The notes below the pieces were generated by a model. The model was not told where the DNA came from and searched no databases. It was given only the letters and a program-made list of their open reading frames with translations. Shown piece by piece: positions 45,460 to 57,825 of a stretch of DNA of 64,000 nucleotides (the first letter of the stretch is position 1; each line of letters opens with the position of its first letter). Both the position numbers and the translations under genes were made by a program. Source of the stretch: Chlorocebus sabaeus (taxonomy: Eukaryota; Chordata; Mammalia; Primates; Cercopithecidae); NCBI RefSeq assembly GCF_047675955.1, contig NC_132919.1, positions 70,261,316 through 70,325,315 of the forward strand, given 5' to 3'.

Positions 45460-47984
45460 TGGAAACTTTCCTTGTATCAAATTCTGAGTCTTCCTACTTC
45501 AGGGTTTCTAGCTTTGACAAAGGACCAGGCTTGCCCCTTCTGTGGCAACACAGCGTCTTACATATGGCTTCCATAGCTTCTTTCTATGTGAAAGGAACTT
45601 TCAGATTAAGAAATTTTTCTTTTTTTGTCTCTATAAATTCTGACTCTCAAGACTTGTCTGGCTATAACCTCTGTCCCTGTCTAATTCTTCCAGTCTAAAA
45701 TCTGAACAATGACTTCATTTTTTTCTAGTATTTTCTCCTGAAGTATTGAAACCTATTGATTTATGGGTAGAGATTTGCTAAGTATGACGTGCTTCCACCT
45801 CTTGTCTTCATGCTCTCTACCTTCCTTACCACGATTCAGCCACACTGGCCTTTCTGTTCCTTGGACATGCCTGGAGACCTGTCCCTGCTGTTCGTTCCCT
45901 CTGGGGTGCTCTTCCCCCTCCTTATAAATGTTCAGGTCAGCTGAAAGTTTCCTTCCTCTGAGAGCTCCTGCTTGGTTACCAGCCTAAAGGACTCACAACC
46001 CTGGCACTCTGTCCTGCTCATTAGCAACGCCAACAGCTGAACTTGCCTCTGTATCTATTATTTTCCCAATCAAAATGCTTACCCAAGATTAGCAATCGTT
46101 CATTTCTGCATCCCCAGAGCCTAGCCCACTGCTTGGTACACAATAGATGCTTAATAAATATCTGTTGAAAGAACGAACACGTCTAGTCCTGACTTTATCT
46201 CTGACTTGTTGTGGGGTTTTCGAATCATATCTTCACACACCTAAGCCTCAGCATTTTTTTTCTCCTGCGGTAAAACAGGGATAATGTTATTGTTCATACT
46301 TATATCTCAGATCTGTCATGGATTCTAAGATAACAGAAATAAAAATACCTTGAAAAGGAGAAAGCACACAAAGAAACCTCACCTGGAGCCAGTATTGATT
46401 GTATAATGTTTAAGGAGTGCAGAGGCTGACCCACATGGCCAGGTTTAAGGGCCACCCGTGACCTCAGGCTTCTTCTTACAGGCAGGTAAATGAATTTCCT
46501 CTAGCATCTAAATTTAATCAGAAACAAAATGGTGCACGTAATAACTTGCTTCCCAGAGCAGACTGTATTTGAGTATTTGCATTAGGCCAAAGAATGAGAA
46601 AACTTTGCTTTGAGGGGCAGAACCTTCTTAGCAACTCCTTTCTATTGAGACCATCCAAGGGGAGAGGACCCACTTTCATGGGTGATGTTGTTTCCATTTT
46701 TCCCCTTTGGGTTCACCAGGGTTAAAGTGATGGGAGAACACACCTGAGTCTTGTGAGGCACTCAGTAATGCCAAGGGCCATTATGATCCCTGCAGAACTT
46801 CAATTTGGAGACTCGGGGGGAATGCAGATGAAGCCCATTTGTGGTCCTGATTTCTGAATGCAATTACCAGCTAGTTTTCATTGGAAAAATAGCTCTGAGT
46901 TTAGTCTCACTCCTCGTCACGTCTTGTAGCTTCATCGGAGAAAAAGCAACCAGGGGAAATGGAGAAGTGACATGGACCGCTGATGTCCGAGTAAAGGCAT
47001 GGTTCAAGCCAGCCTCCTTTTCCTAGGGAAGGAACTGTCTAGTTGCACTGGGGGGCTTCAGCTTGAAGTGCTAAAGGTGGGCCTGGTGGCACGGCATGTT
47101 CTTCTGGAAGACCCTCTCACGCTACCAAGTCATTTTGTCTGAACCTGACTGACTAGGCTATGTTATGAAGCAAGAAGAAGAATCTTTCAGGAAACGGGCT
47201 TTTTTGTTTCTTTTTTCTCCTTCATGATCTGAGTTAGAAAGCTCCCTCTACAGGGGTGACTTTTTCTGAGAAGAGAAGCAAATGAACACGGGACCTGTGG
47301 TGTTGATGTGTCTCTTGGAGATGCTGCTTTTTAGAAAAGCATCTCCTGCTTCAGGCCAGCCTCAGTCTCCTGACTGTACCTGGCAGATTTCCTGCTTTAC
47401 TACCAACAGCAGCATCTATATCCCTTGAGGCTTGCTTTTGCTTTCTTTCTCTTTGATTGTTAAAATAAACATTTGACAGTAACTGCACAGTTTTCAAATG
47501 GAGTTTTATGTAGCAGTGGTTTCCTCCTGCCTGGTGTTAAAGGCCGTCTCTTCCCTCTGAGAACGGAGTGCCACACTACAGCACTCTCGGAGGGCAGACA
47601 TCATAACCGTTTCTGAAAGATGAAGCTCACAAAGATTAAATAACTTGACTGAAGATATGCATTTAGCAATCATTTGAGCCAGGACTTGGACCTAGATTGT
47701 TCTGGCTGCAAATCAACTCTTACTGTATGACATCACCTGAGTATCTCATCCGTGTTCCTTCAAGTGGCTCTAAGTTGCCTTTTAAAGGGAGATCCTGCAA
47801 TGTGAGCCTTGGATGCCCCTGTTTCTCAGGGTCACTGACACAGTGTGATTTGGAAAGGAGACAGACATGGGTTTGTTTAGCGCAAGATTTATAGAAGGAC
47901 AGTTATAAAAGTCAGTTTCCTAAACCAGCGACCCTACCCTGAGTTCATTGCTACCCAACTGTTGCTAAGTCTGTGTTGAACATT

Positions 47985-48330
47985 TTAAGGGTCAGTATCA
48001 GTGTCTGAAAAGGGTTAAACACTGACTCTTGAAGGCAGAGTATGTCATTAGCAGAGAAGAGCCCTTCTCAGTGATGTAAAACCAAATGAACTGGCTCTTC
48101 TCTTTCCAGAGATTGCCTGCACGAGTGGTGGGATGAAGCAGTTGTGGGCTTTAAGGCGGCCAGACAGCCAATTTATATAATTCTCTTCTTTTCATAAAAG
48201 GACATGGGATAAATGCAAAGTTAAATGTGATCTACCTTTGAATGTTCTGTAGGACTTTTCATATAAATATATTTTTAAATGAAAACAAGTCTTGCCTTAA
48301 TTCTGACTTGATTTAGCACCACAGAGTTTA
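47985..48330 (+). other. Paralogous noncoding block, KRT37 copy (matches 37235-37600)
   Basis: This is the partner of the block at 37235-37600. It is the most distal part of the KRT37 flank that I could match to the KRT38 flank, so the duplication junction lies at or just left of it. Confidence 0.75.
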
Positions 48331-48834
48331 GAAGTCGAGGATTTTGTATCATTGGTGCAACATGCTACGGTTTGGCTTTATGCTATGTCTATTCACGCAA
48401 GCATGCAGGCATTCCCTCAGCATACAGTTACTGAGTATCACCATGCACCGGATGTGGTGAAGGATAATACTGAGTATGATTTGCTTCAGAGCTGAGCTCC
48501 TTTAGTCACTTCTGTTTTTATTGATTGAGTGCTTTGTTATATCAGGTGATATACTGGGAATTACAGAGATGAACAAGACAAAAGCAGTAAGTAAGATAAA
48601 ATTCCTGCTTCCAAGGGATTTCCAACAACACTAACAACAGAACGAAGAGGGTTACATTCAAGGTAAACTAAGGGTCAGTGTGAGTAGAGAGAAGAGGAAT
48701 TGATTGAATGCTCAGTGACACTGGAGAAAGCTTCCCCTTGAAGGTATCTCTTGAGCTGAGAAATATAAACTCTCAGGGATAGACTTGACTTGACTTTCAG
48801 AACCTTTCAAAATCAGAGTATTCAATACTACTGG

Positions 48835-49152
48835 ATTTTTTTTTTTGTTTGTTTTTTTGAGATGGAGTCTTTCTTTGTCACTCAGGCTGGAGTGCAGCAA
48901 CGCTACCCCGGCTCACTGTAACCTCCACCTCCTGAGTTCCAGCAATTCTCCTGCCTTAACCTCCGGAGTAGCTGGGACTACAGGCATGTGCCACCACGCC
49001 CAGCTAATTTTTGTATTTTAGTAGAGTTGGGGTTTCGCTACTACTACTACTGCTACATGTTGGCCAGACTGGTCCTGAACACCTGACAGGTGATCCGCCT
49101 GCCTCAGCCTCCCAAACTGCTGGGATTACAGGTGTGAGCCACCAGGCCCAGT
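48835..49152 (-). mobile_element. Alu, antisense, with internal CTA-repeat insertion
   Basis: It has a T-rich start, gagatggagtctttctttgt, and ends gccaccaggccca. In the normally constant ggggtttcaccatgttggcc stretch it carries about 20 extra bases of (cta)n at 49037-49056. Confidence 0.87.
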
Positions 49153-49609
49153 AACAATATTATTGTATTTTTAATGAGGAAAATGAAACAGCGTTGTCAG
49201 TATTTCCCTATTTTACTGCGCATAATTCATGAAGTGGGCCAAATAAATAGTTCTACAATAACTTATTCAGAATTTAATATTTTCCCTAATTCCTAAATCA
49301 TTCAGTCTTCAAGTTCCTATGATTGTGCTTTTCTCCTTTCTACTTACTGTACCTTTGCCCCATGACCATCTACAGCTTAGCACCCATAGAAAATGGTCCC
49401 CTGAAAGACACAGAGGAATGGACTGAGGGGACATTGAGGGGAAATCTGCAGGCTGAAGGGGGCACAAAACAGTAGAGATGGTTTCTGGCCTAACACACCA
49501 AGGACTTCTATAGGTTACCCTTATACTTTTTATCCTTATACTTCTGTCTATGTAAGTACGTCTATAGGATAAATTCCTATAGGTGGAAATTATTGGTCGA
49601 TAGTATATG

Positions 49610-49901
49610 TCCAGGCACGGTGACTCACGCCTGTAATCTCAGCACTTTGGGAGGCCGAGGCGGGTAGATCACGAGGTCAGGAGATCGAGACCATCCTGGC
49701 CAACATGGTGAAACCCTGTCTCTACTAAAAATACAAAAATTAGCTAGGTATGGTGGTGCGTGTCTGTAGTCCTAGCTACTTGGGAGGCTGAGGCAGGAGA
49801 ATTGCTTGAACCCGGGAGGTGGAGGTTGCAGTGAGTCGAGATCGTGCCACTGCACTCTAGCCTGGCAACAGAGCGATATTCCGTCTCAAAAAAAAAAAAA
49901 A
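49610..49901 (+). mobile_element. Alu (S/Y), sense
   Basis: It starts tccaggcacggtgactcacg, contains gatcacgaggtcaggagatc, and ends in a short poly(A). Confidence 0.88.
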
Positions 49902-50039
49902 TGCATTTGTAATTTTAACAGATACTGCTGAACTATTTTGTAAAGAGGTTGTACAACTTATTTTGCCCCTCAACAGTGTATGAAAGTGCATGTTTTCTAT
50001 ATTTTGCTACAATCATGACATTAATCTATTCTGTTTTAT

Positions 50040-51150
50040 TTTACTTTATCATAGAAAGAACACCTAACATGAGAGCCACCCTGTTAATAAAACTTTAGGT
50101 GTACAATAAATTTCTATGGACTCTGGGTGCAATGCAGTGCAGTAGAGCTCTAGGCGTTACTCATCTCGCTTGCCTGGAACTTTATATTTATTGATTAGTA
50201 ACTTTCCATTTCCCCTTTGCCCCCAGCCTCTGGAAACCACCATTCCACTCTTTGATTCTATGAATTTGCCTATTTTAAATACCTTGTATAAGCAGAATTA
50301 TGCAGCATTTGTCTTTCTGTGATCGGCTTATTTCATTTAGCATAATGTCTTCAGGATTGAATCAAAGTATTTTAGATATCTCATATAAGCAGAATCGTGC
50401 AGTATTTGTCTCTCTGTGATTGGCTTATTTCATTTAGCATAACGTCTTCAGGGTTTATTCACATTGCATATTGCAGAATTTCCTCCTTTTAAAGGGCTGA
50501 ATGGTATTCCAGTGTTTGCACATACCAATTTCTTTTTCTATTTATCTGTCAATGGACATTTATGTTGTTCCTACATTCTGGCTATTGTGACTCCTGCTGC
50601 AACGACCACAGGAGTGTTAACTAACATCCCTTTGAGATCCCGATTTCAATTCTTTTGGATAAATACCCAGACGTGAGATTGTTGGATCATATGGTAATTC
50701 TATTTTTAATTCTTTGAGGAATCTCCATACTGTTTTCCATAGTGGCTGTGTCATTTTGCATTTTCCCAACAGTGTGCAATGGTTCCAACTCCTTTATATC
50801 CTCACCAATACATGTTGCCTCTTTTTTTTTTTTGATAGTAGCCATCCTGAGTGTTGTGAAGGGATGTCTTGTGGTTTTGATTTGCATTTCCCTTATGGCT
50901 AGTGACTCTGAGTGTTTTTTCATATATCTGATGGCCATTTGTATGTCTACTTTACAGAAATGTCTATACAAGTCCTTAGCCCATTTTTAATTAATTTTTT
51001 TTTTGTTTTTTAAAATTTTTACAGTTGAGTTGTAGGACTTCCTCATGTATTTTGGAGGTTAACCCTTTATCAGATATATGATTTACAATTCTTTCTCCCA
51101 TTCAGTAGGTTGTATTTTTACTCTGTTGTTTCTTTTGCTGTGCAAAAGCT
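50040..51150 (-). mobile_element. Old L1 (L1MA/MB-like) 3' fragment, antisense
   Basis: On the minus strand the sequence runs from ORF2 remnants (minus frame 50687-50971, containing MAIRYMKKHSESLAIREMQ) to a 3' UTR near 50040-50110. A partial repeat of about 90 bases occurs at 50270-50360 and 50380-50460 (gcagaattatgcagcatttg against gcagaatcgtgcagtatttg). Inactive. Confidence 0.8.
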
Positions 51151-51264
51151 TTTTAGTAAGACTAAACTTCTGATCTTTGCTAACTTAAATAAGTAAATAA
51201 TAAGTAATTTAATAAGCATTTTTGAATTATGAATGGTGTAAGCATGTAAACACACCAGTAAAAT

Positions 51265-51490
51265 CCATTGAAAAACACAACACTTATTTAGTGCTTACCG
51301 TGTACTCTGTGCTAGACACTATTTTACATGATTTACAGCTATCAATTTTTTAAAAACCTAAATCCATTAGCTAGGTGCTATTGCCACTCCATTGTGCATA
51401 AGCAGAAATTGAGGCACAGAAACGTCAAGTCACCAGCCCAAGTTCACACAGCTAATAAATGATAGAACCAGAATCTGAACCCAGGCAGTC
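51265..51490. repeat. MIR element
   Basis: The stretch contains cttatttagtgcttaccgtg, gaggcacagaaacgtcaagt, caagttcacacagctaataa and cagaatctgaacccaggcag, a clear MIR order. Confidence 0.7.
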
Positions 51491-51708
51491 TGGCTCCAAA
51501 GTTCATTGTCTTAAACCTCTACTATGCTGCATTAAAGGATTTTGTATTAGGTCTTGGTATGAGGTAAATAAGGGGAAATGTCCTGTGCTAGCATGTCGAC
51601 AAAGAAACTCTAGGATCAGGGAACAAAGGGGAGGGAACATGAAGATATTTTTCTCAGTATTTAGTCTCTGATGACCTTAAGACCTGGGATAGGAATAAAG
51701 CAAAATAG

Positions 51709-51990
51709 GCAGGGCGCTGTGGCTCACTCCTGTAATCCCAGCACTTTGGGAGACCAAGGTGGGTGGATCACCTGAGCTCTGGAGTTGGAGACCAGCCTGG
51801 CTAACATGGTGAAACTCCATCTCTACTAAAAATACAAAAAATTAGCCGCGCATGGTGGCGTATGCCTGTAATCCCACCTATTCAGGAGGCTGAGGCAGGA
51901 GAATCTCTTGAACCCAGGAGGTGGAGGTTGCAGTGAGCCAAGATCAGACCACTGCACTCCAGCCTGGGCAACAAGAGCAAAACTCCATCT

Positions 51991-52035
<45 letters not shown>

Positions 52036-52041
52036 AAGAAA
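51709..52041 (+). mobile_element. Alu (S-like), sense, with 42-base poly(A)
   Basis: A full-length Alu with a pure A-run at 51992-52033 followed by (gaaa)n. The target-site duplication is gaataaagcaaaatag (51693-51708) against gaataaagcagaatag (52042-52057), one mismatch. Confidence 0.9.
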
Positions 52042-52720
52042 GAATAAAGCAGAATAGCAGAATAATAATTTAAAAAATACTTAAAATCAAACCAAAGTTT
52101 CCCAAGTAACTAGATTTTAAAATCCTATTTAATAGAAAAGAAAATAGTGACTCTTTTTTTGTTTCAAAGCCTGCTGAGGTGGACTTTTGAAATCATAAAG
52201 GTTTTTCGGGGTATCCTTCCTCAAACTCTGTTCTCACCCAGCATGTCTGAGAGCCTTGCAGGCACAGTGGTATCAGGACACCCCCTGGTCGTGGTTTGCA
52301 GGTGTTTTCCTGGCGTTAATTCACATCAGGATGCGGTGTGTGGGTAGCCCCTGTTTCCTTAGGTGTCTTCAGAATTTTTCCCCTGCAGCTGGAGCAGGTG
52401 GCTGCAGATTAGACTCACACCCTGTGGGCCGCCCAGTACCTCTGCTTCTTTCTCACTCAGAGATGCGTCAGAACGGTCTCTGAGTTCTGCGCCGTGGCAC
52501 CAAGTGATGCTGTTCTGAACCCAGTGTCTCCCCTCTGCCTGAAGACAGATTATAGCTCAAAATCTTTTACTCCTTAAGAGAAGAGGTGGCCTCTGTGAAG
52601 GAAGGAGGGCTGCAGGACGACCTCTCTCTTCTCTCTTCATTTCTGATACTTCCCTTCATACAACTTGGCATATATGTTTGTTTTCAGGGGCCAGGAGCTC
52701 TTTTTAAAGAGGAGCAAAAG

Positions 52721-53040
52721 GGCCGGGTGCAGTGGCTCAAGCTTGTAATCCCAGCACTTTGGGAGGCTGAGGTGGGTGGATCACAAGGTCAGGAGTTCGA
52801 GACCAGCCTGGCCAACATGGTGAAACCCCGTCTCTACTAAAAATACAAAAATTAGCTAGGTGTGGTGGTGGGCGCCTGCAATCCCAGCTACTCAGGAGGC
52901 TGAGACAGGAGAATCATTTGAACCCGGGAGGTGGAGGTTGCAGTGAGCCGAGATCGTGCCATTGCACTACAGCCTGGGTGAGAGGGCGAGACTTTGTCTC
53001 AAGGTAAAAAAAAAAAAAAAAAAAAAAAAGAAAAAAGGGA
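52721..53040 (+). mobile_element. Alu (S-like), sense
   Basis: It starts ggccgggtgcagtggctcaa and has a poly(A) tail at about 53006-53029. The flanking repeat is ggagcaaaag (52711-52720) against ggagcaagag (53041-53050). Confidence 0.9.
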
Positions 53041-53139
53041 GGAGCAAGAGGAGGCTCAGTTGATCATCTGTGATGTCAAGGATGGGCTCTTTCCCACCTG
53101 CACAGCTGTGTATATCCCAGACACCTGCCTCATGCCTTC

Positions 53140-53590
53140 CACCTACTGCCAGTTCCTCTGAGACCAAAGAAAATCAGAAGAGCCCTCTGCTTTATAAAGG
53201 ACAGGCAGTGTCTATGTCATTATGTAAAATGGACCATGCAGAGCCCAAGCCAGAGACAGAAATCAAGCTTTGGAGAGGCGTGTCAGGACGCAAAGGATGC
53301 AAAACTTAAGCTGTGATGCTTAAGAAATAACTAGTGTCATATGTTCTGAGACAGAAGGAACCACGATTTTAGCCAATGGGATAAAATCCTGCCAGAGGAC
53401 AGGGTCAAGAGACGGTTCCTATTTAGCAAATCAAAGGGAACAATTTTAGTGCTTCAATTATCTGGATTATAGTGATGCTATGTGTTGAGGTGGAAGATAG
53501 GAACAAAGGGGTCTTTGAAGATGGAAAATGCAAATTTCACCCAGAGGCCTCTGAGGGATGGCCTGGCAGGGAGAGGCCCTCTAAGGATTG
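53140..53590 (+). other. Paralogous noncoding block, KRT37 copy (matches 39400-39830)
   Basis: This is the partner of the block at 39400-39830, about 4.2 kb before the KRT37 start (about 1.9-2.3 kb for the KRT38 copy). The extra distance is largely L1, Alu and MER insertions between 53.9 and 56.5 kb. Confidence 0.75.
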
Positions 53591-54040
53591 TCCCAGTAAA
53601 GAATGAGTCATGGCTGACCTCAGGGCCACTGGAGCCACAGTTGACCCAGAGTGGGTTTTTCTCTTGGGAAGAATTCCAGACCCCTTATTTCTTCTTGAGA
53701 GAATTCCAAGAGCCCAGGTTTCATCAACACCCACATCCCCTGACTCCTTTGTGGTTTTCATGGGGATGCTTGTTCAACTTTTTCTGAGAGCAAAGATGTA
53801 TTTATGCTCTTTAAAAATATACGCACACAGTTTTATATATAATGCAGCATCACACCTTGTAGGGCATTTACTCTTATTTTACGCATTCAGATATGTTTGT
53901 TTTTTTTGAAACACTTCTTAAGGCTACACAACAGAACATAGAAAAATAAACAGGAACATATTCAACAATTACAAAACATGATATGATAAAGAATATAAAG
54001 TATTAGTTTCCTTTCAAAACTTCAAAAGATATGTATATAA

Positions 54041-55170
54041 ACTTTAAAAAAAATGCTCAACATCACTAGTGATCAGGGAAATGCAAATCAAAATCACAAT
54101 GTGATACCACCTTGCTCCTGCAAGAATGGCCATCATCAAAAAATCAAAAACGGTAGATGTTGGCGTGGGTGCGGCGATCAAGGGACACTTCTACTTGCTG
54201 GTGGGAATGGAAACTATATAGCCACTATGGAAAACAGTGTGCAGATCCCTTAAAGAACTAAAAGTAGATCTACCATTTGATCCAGCAATCCCACCACTGG
54301 GTATCTACTCTAGAGGAAGGGAAGTCATTATGCGAAAAAGATACTTGCACACACACATTTTAAGGAGCACAATTCACAATTGCAAAATTGTGGAACCAAC
54401 CCAAATGCTCATCAATCAACGAGTGGATAAAGAAGCTGTGGGCTGGGCACAGTGGCTCACACCTGTAATCCCAGCACTTTGGGAGGTCAAGGTGGGTGGA
54501 TCATCTGAGGTCAGGAGTTCAAGACCAGCCTGGCCAACATGGTGAAACCTCTTCTCTACTAAAAACACAAAAATTAGCCGGGCATGGTTGCAGCACCTGT
54601 AATCCCAGCTACTCGGGAGGCTGAGGCAGGAGAATCACTTGAACCTGGGAGGCGGAGGTTGCAGTGAGCTGAGATGGTGCCACTGCACTCCAGCCAGGGT
54701 TACAAGAGTGAAACTCTATCTAAAAAAAAAAAAAAAAGGAACTTTGGTACATATATATGATTAAATACTACTCAGCCATAAAAAGGATGAATTAATGGCA
54801 TTTGCAGTGACCTGGATGAGATTGGAGACTATTATTCTAAGTGAAGTAACTCAGGAATGGAAAACCAAACATCGTATATTCTCACTGATATGTGGGAGCT
54901 AAGCTATGAGGATGTGAAGGCGTAAGAATGATACAATGGACTTTGGGAACTTGCTGGGAGGGGAGGGGGTGAGGGATAAAAGACTACAAGTAAGATGCAG
55001 TGTATACTGCTTGGGTGATGGGTGCACCAAAACCTTACAAATCACTGCTAAAGAACTTACTCATGTGACCCACCTATACCCCAATATTTATGGAAAAAAA
55101 ATCCCATCACTTATGGAAAAAATACCACCTGTACCCCAATAACGTATGGAAAAAACCCTAAACTTTTTCT
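54041..55170 (+). mobile_element. L1 3' fragment, sense, split by an Alu
   Basis: The left part, 54041-54437, begins aaaaaatgctcaacatcact and holds ORF2 3' sequence (gatccagcaatcccaccact). The right part, 54738-55170, includes ctactcagccataaaaagga and the 3' UTR. Reading frames are broken. Confidence 0.88.
54438..54737 (+). mobile_element. Alu (S-like), sense, inside L1
   Basis: It starts ggctgggcacagtggctcac and ends in a poly(A) of about 16. The L1 resumes with tggtacatatatatgatt after it. The flanks aagaagctgtg and aaggaactttg may be a diverged target-site duplication. Confidence 0.9.
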
Positions 55171-55754
55171 TTTACAAGTAACATAACAGATACTCACATC
55201 TTCACATGCTTTTAAGTATTATTTGTACTCAGTGTAAGGCTATTATCATTTTTCATACATAAAGTTTTTTTTAGCTGTGTAACAGTGCAATTTGTAACCC
55301 ATTCAAGTAAATTCACCCCCAAAGTTGTTGCTTCCCAGCATTAAGACCTGCACCCACTCCTCTTCTAAGATTTTTTCTAAAACTTGTAAAAGTGTAGCTG
55401 AAGGGAATGCATATTTGATGCATATTTGGCTACACTATTTCTGTTTACTGTATTTTGCTTCCTATTTTATGTCTAAATCCTATTATTTTCATTTAAAATC
55501 TTAATAATGGCTCATTTCCAGTATGTCAATTTCAAATATTTAAGGTTTTGCTACTAGTATCAGCCATTTACTTTCCCACTTATTGGGATTTTTTTAAAAG
55601 AGGTTATTTATACCCTTTTAGAGTTTGTCCCATTGTCCTTCTGGTTTCCCTCTACCACTTGGGAGGGATGACTCCTGGCCACACCGTCATTGGTTGACTT
55701 GATCTCCAGCTCCACTGGAAATCTCTGGGATTTGGGATATACAGTCAGAATGTT

Positions 55755-56110
55755 TTTGTCAATGACAGATCAGATATATGGGCGGTGGTCCCACGAGATT
55801 ATAATGGTGCTGAAAATTCCTATTGTCTAGTGATGTCGAAGTGGTTATAATGTTGTAGTGCAATGCGTTACCTTTTCTATGTTCAGATACACAAATACTA
55901 CCGTGTTACAGTTGACTGTGATACTCAGTACAGCAACATGCTGTACAGGCTTGTAGCCAGACACTATAGGCTGTACTGTATACAGTCTAGTGTGTAGTAG
56001 GCTCTACCATCTAGGTTTGTGTGAGTTCACTCTATAATGTTTCCACAATGAAGAAATCACCTAACAACACATTTCTCAGAAAAACGCACCCTGTCTTAAA
56101 TGATGCATAT
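55755..56110. mobile_element. MER-type nonautonomous DNA transposon remnant
   Basis: Segments such as cccacgagattataatggtg, cagtacagcaacatgctgta, ctaccatctaggtttgtgtg and aacaacacatttctcag match a common primate DNA transposon with degenerate ends. The subfamily was not assigned with confidence. Confidence 0.55.
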
Positions 56111-56128
56111 GTTACAAACTAGTGTAAC

Positions 56129-56159
<31 letters not shown>

Positions 56160-56452
56160 CAGTTTCACTCTTGTTGCTGAGGCTGGAGTGCAATGGCACA
56201 ATCTTGGCTCACAGAAACCTCCGCCTCCCGCCTCCCGGGTTCTCCCGGGTTCAAGCAATTCTCCTGCCTCAGCCTCCTGAGTAGCTGGGACTACAGGCAT
56301 GCACCACCATGCCCGGCTAATTTTGTATTTTCAGTAGAGACCAGGTTTCTCCAAGTTGGTCAGGCTAGTCTCGAACTCCTGACCTCAGGTGATCCGCCCG
56401 CCTTGGCCTCCCTAAGTGCAGGGATTACAGGCGTGAGCCACCGTGCCCGGCC
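56129..56452 (-). mobile_element. Alu (S-like), antisense
   Basis: It has a T-run of about 27 and ends ccaccgtgcccggcc. It has a small internal duplication of cgcctcc/tctcccgggtt around 56220-56250. Confidence 0.9.
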
Positions 56453-57609
56453 TCATTTAATTTTTTAATGTGCATTTCTTGTCCTCACTGCCATAGTATT
56501 TAAATCTTTTCCTTTGCTGGAACACAAAGACCTTCAGTAATTTTCTTTTCACCACAATTTCTCGCCCAGTAACTAAGCCTCTTTTTTCCCTCCCCTTAGG
56601 CCTAGCACTGACGGGGCAATGACACGTTGTTCTCACGAGGGGCCATGGTGAAGTGAAAAGAGAATGAGCCTAGCAGACATGAGGCTGAATCGAGCCTTTG
56701 ACGGTTCACTAACTGTCAATCAGAAAATGCACTTCACTCTAGTTTTCTCGTCTGTGCTTGGAGGCAATGAGTAACCACCTCATAGGTGGTAAGGGTTAGA
56801 TAGGAAAGGACACAGTAGAAGGCCTAGCACACCCATGTACTCAATCAATGTTAGTTCTGGACCTTTCGTTTGAATACTGCTTGAGCTCTGTGCCCAATCT
56901 CCCTTTCCTGGATCAAATAAGATTTTTCTTTGTTTGTTAGTAGTTTCTTTCTAGATACTTCCTTGGCCAGAAGTATAGATCCCCTGTCTTTCACTAACTC
57001 TTGTTGATCTATGGTTCTCATTCAAGTTTGTGTAGAACACGCAGACATTTCAGTGGCATTGTTTACTCCTGATGAACAGGGAACACTGCGTGTCCAGCAA
57101 CCAGAACACTGCCTGAGTTATGGGGGATAGTCAGGAAACATGCTGAACCAATGAATGAATGAGCAAATGAATGAATAGCTGATTCTGACTAGTCAACCAA
57201 GACTTAGTTAGCACCAATGCTTCTGGATGTTTTATTGCTTCTCAGGGGAGTATGCAATGTGAAAGAAGAATGAAAAAAACGCGCCTCTCAATCGTCAAAT
57301 ATCAGTAGATGCATTGGTTTTATTAACTGATATTTTCTCTTCAAAGGAAAGGCTGATTGAGTCTTGCACAGGCGAAAGAGCCACTGGGTCCCATTGGTTC
57401 TCTGTCTCTCCTGCTGCACAAATTACTGACAGAAAGATTTGGGCCTTCATTGTGACCACATCCACAGAGACCATAGTCCAGAGAGAGCATTTGGGGCCTG
57501 AATCAACTGCTGGTGTTTGTTGAGCAGAAACAACAAATCTCTGACTTCCCACCAACAGCCAACCTGATTTCAAAGAGCCAAGAAGCATCTCAGATTTGTC
57601 AACATTGCT

Positions 57610-57765
57610 TTAATGAGCTGAGAAACTTTTCATGGTAAACTCAGCAGCTGAGTAACAGGATGATGGCACCACAACAGCTAGATAATCAAGGCAGGAGGTC
57701 AAAGCATTGGAGCCAACACCCACCCAGGACGGGGTATAAAAGGGCTGGGGGAGAGGAGGCCTCAG
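57610..57765 (+). promoter_or_regulatory. KRT37: KRT37 promoter: TTAATGAG motif and TATA box
   Basis: TTAATGAG lies at 57610-57617 and TATAAA at 57735-57740, with the same 125-base spacing as in KRT38. KRT37 in people is reported to respond to androgen. I saw no clear palindromic androgen response element in this proximal block, which is nearly the same as in KRT38. Confidence 0.8.
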
Positions 57766-57825
57766 TCTCAGTGGCTCAGCCTTCCCAGCTGATCTGAAGC
57801 TCCTGTGCAGTCTCAGCCCTACACC

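Larger units (their letters stand above)
45460..57600. other. Intergenic region and 5' flank of KRT37
   Basis: No gene is seen. From about 47985 the sequence is collinear with the KRT38 5' flank, but it is expanded by several Alu, two L1 fragments and a MER-type DNA transposon. The stretch 45460-47985 is unique sequence apart from MIR/L2-like pieces near 46080-46170. Confidence 0.65.

Noticed and set aside
46141..46175. AATAAA near 46152 as the KRT38 polyadenylation signal
   Set aside because: It is 1.2 kb past the stop and sits in a phrase (gatgcttaataaatatctgt) typical of MIR/L2 repeats.
54053..54545. Plus-strand frames upstream of KRT37
   Set aside because: They are L1 ORF2 3' sequence running into an Alu.
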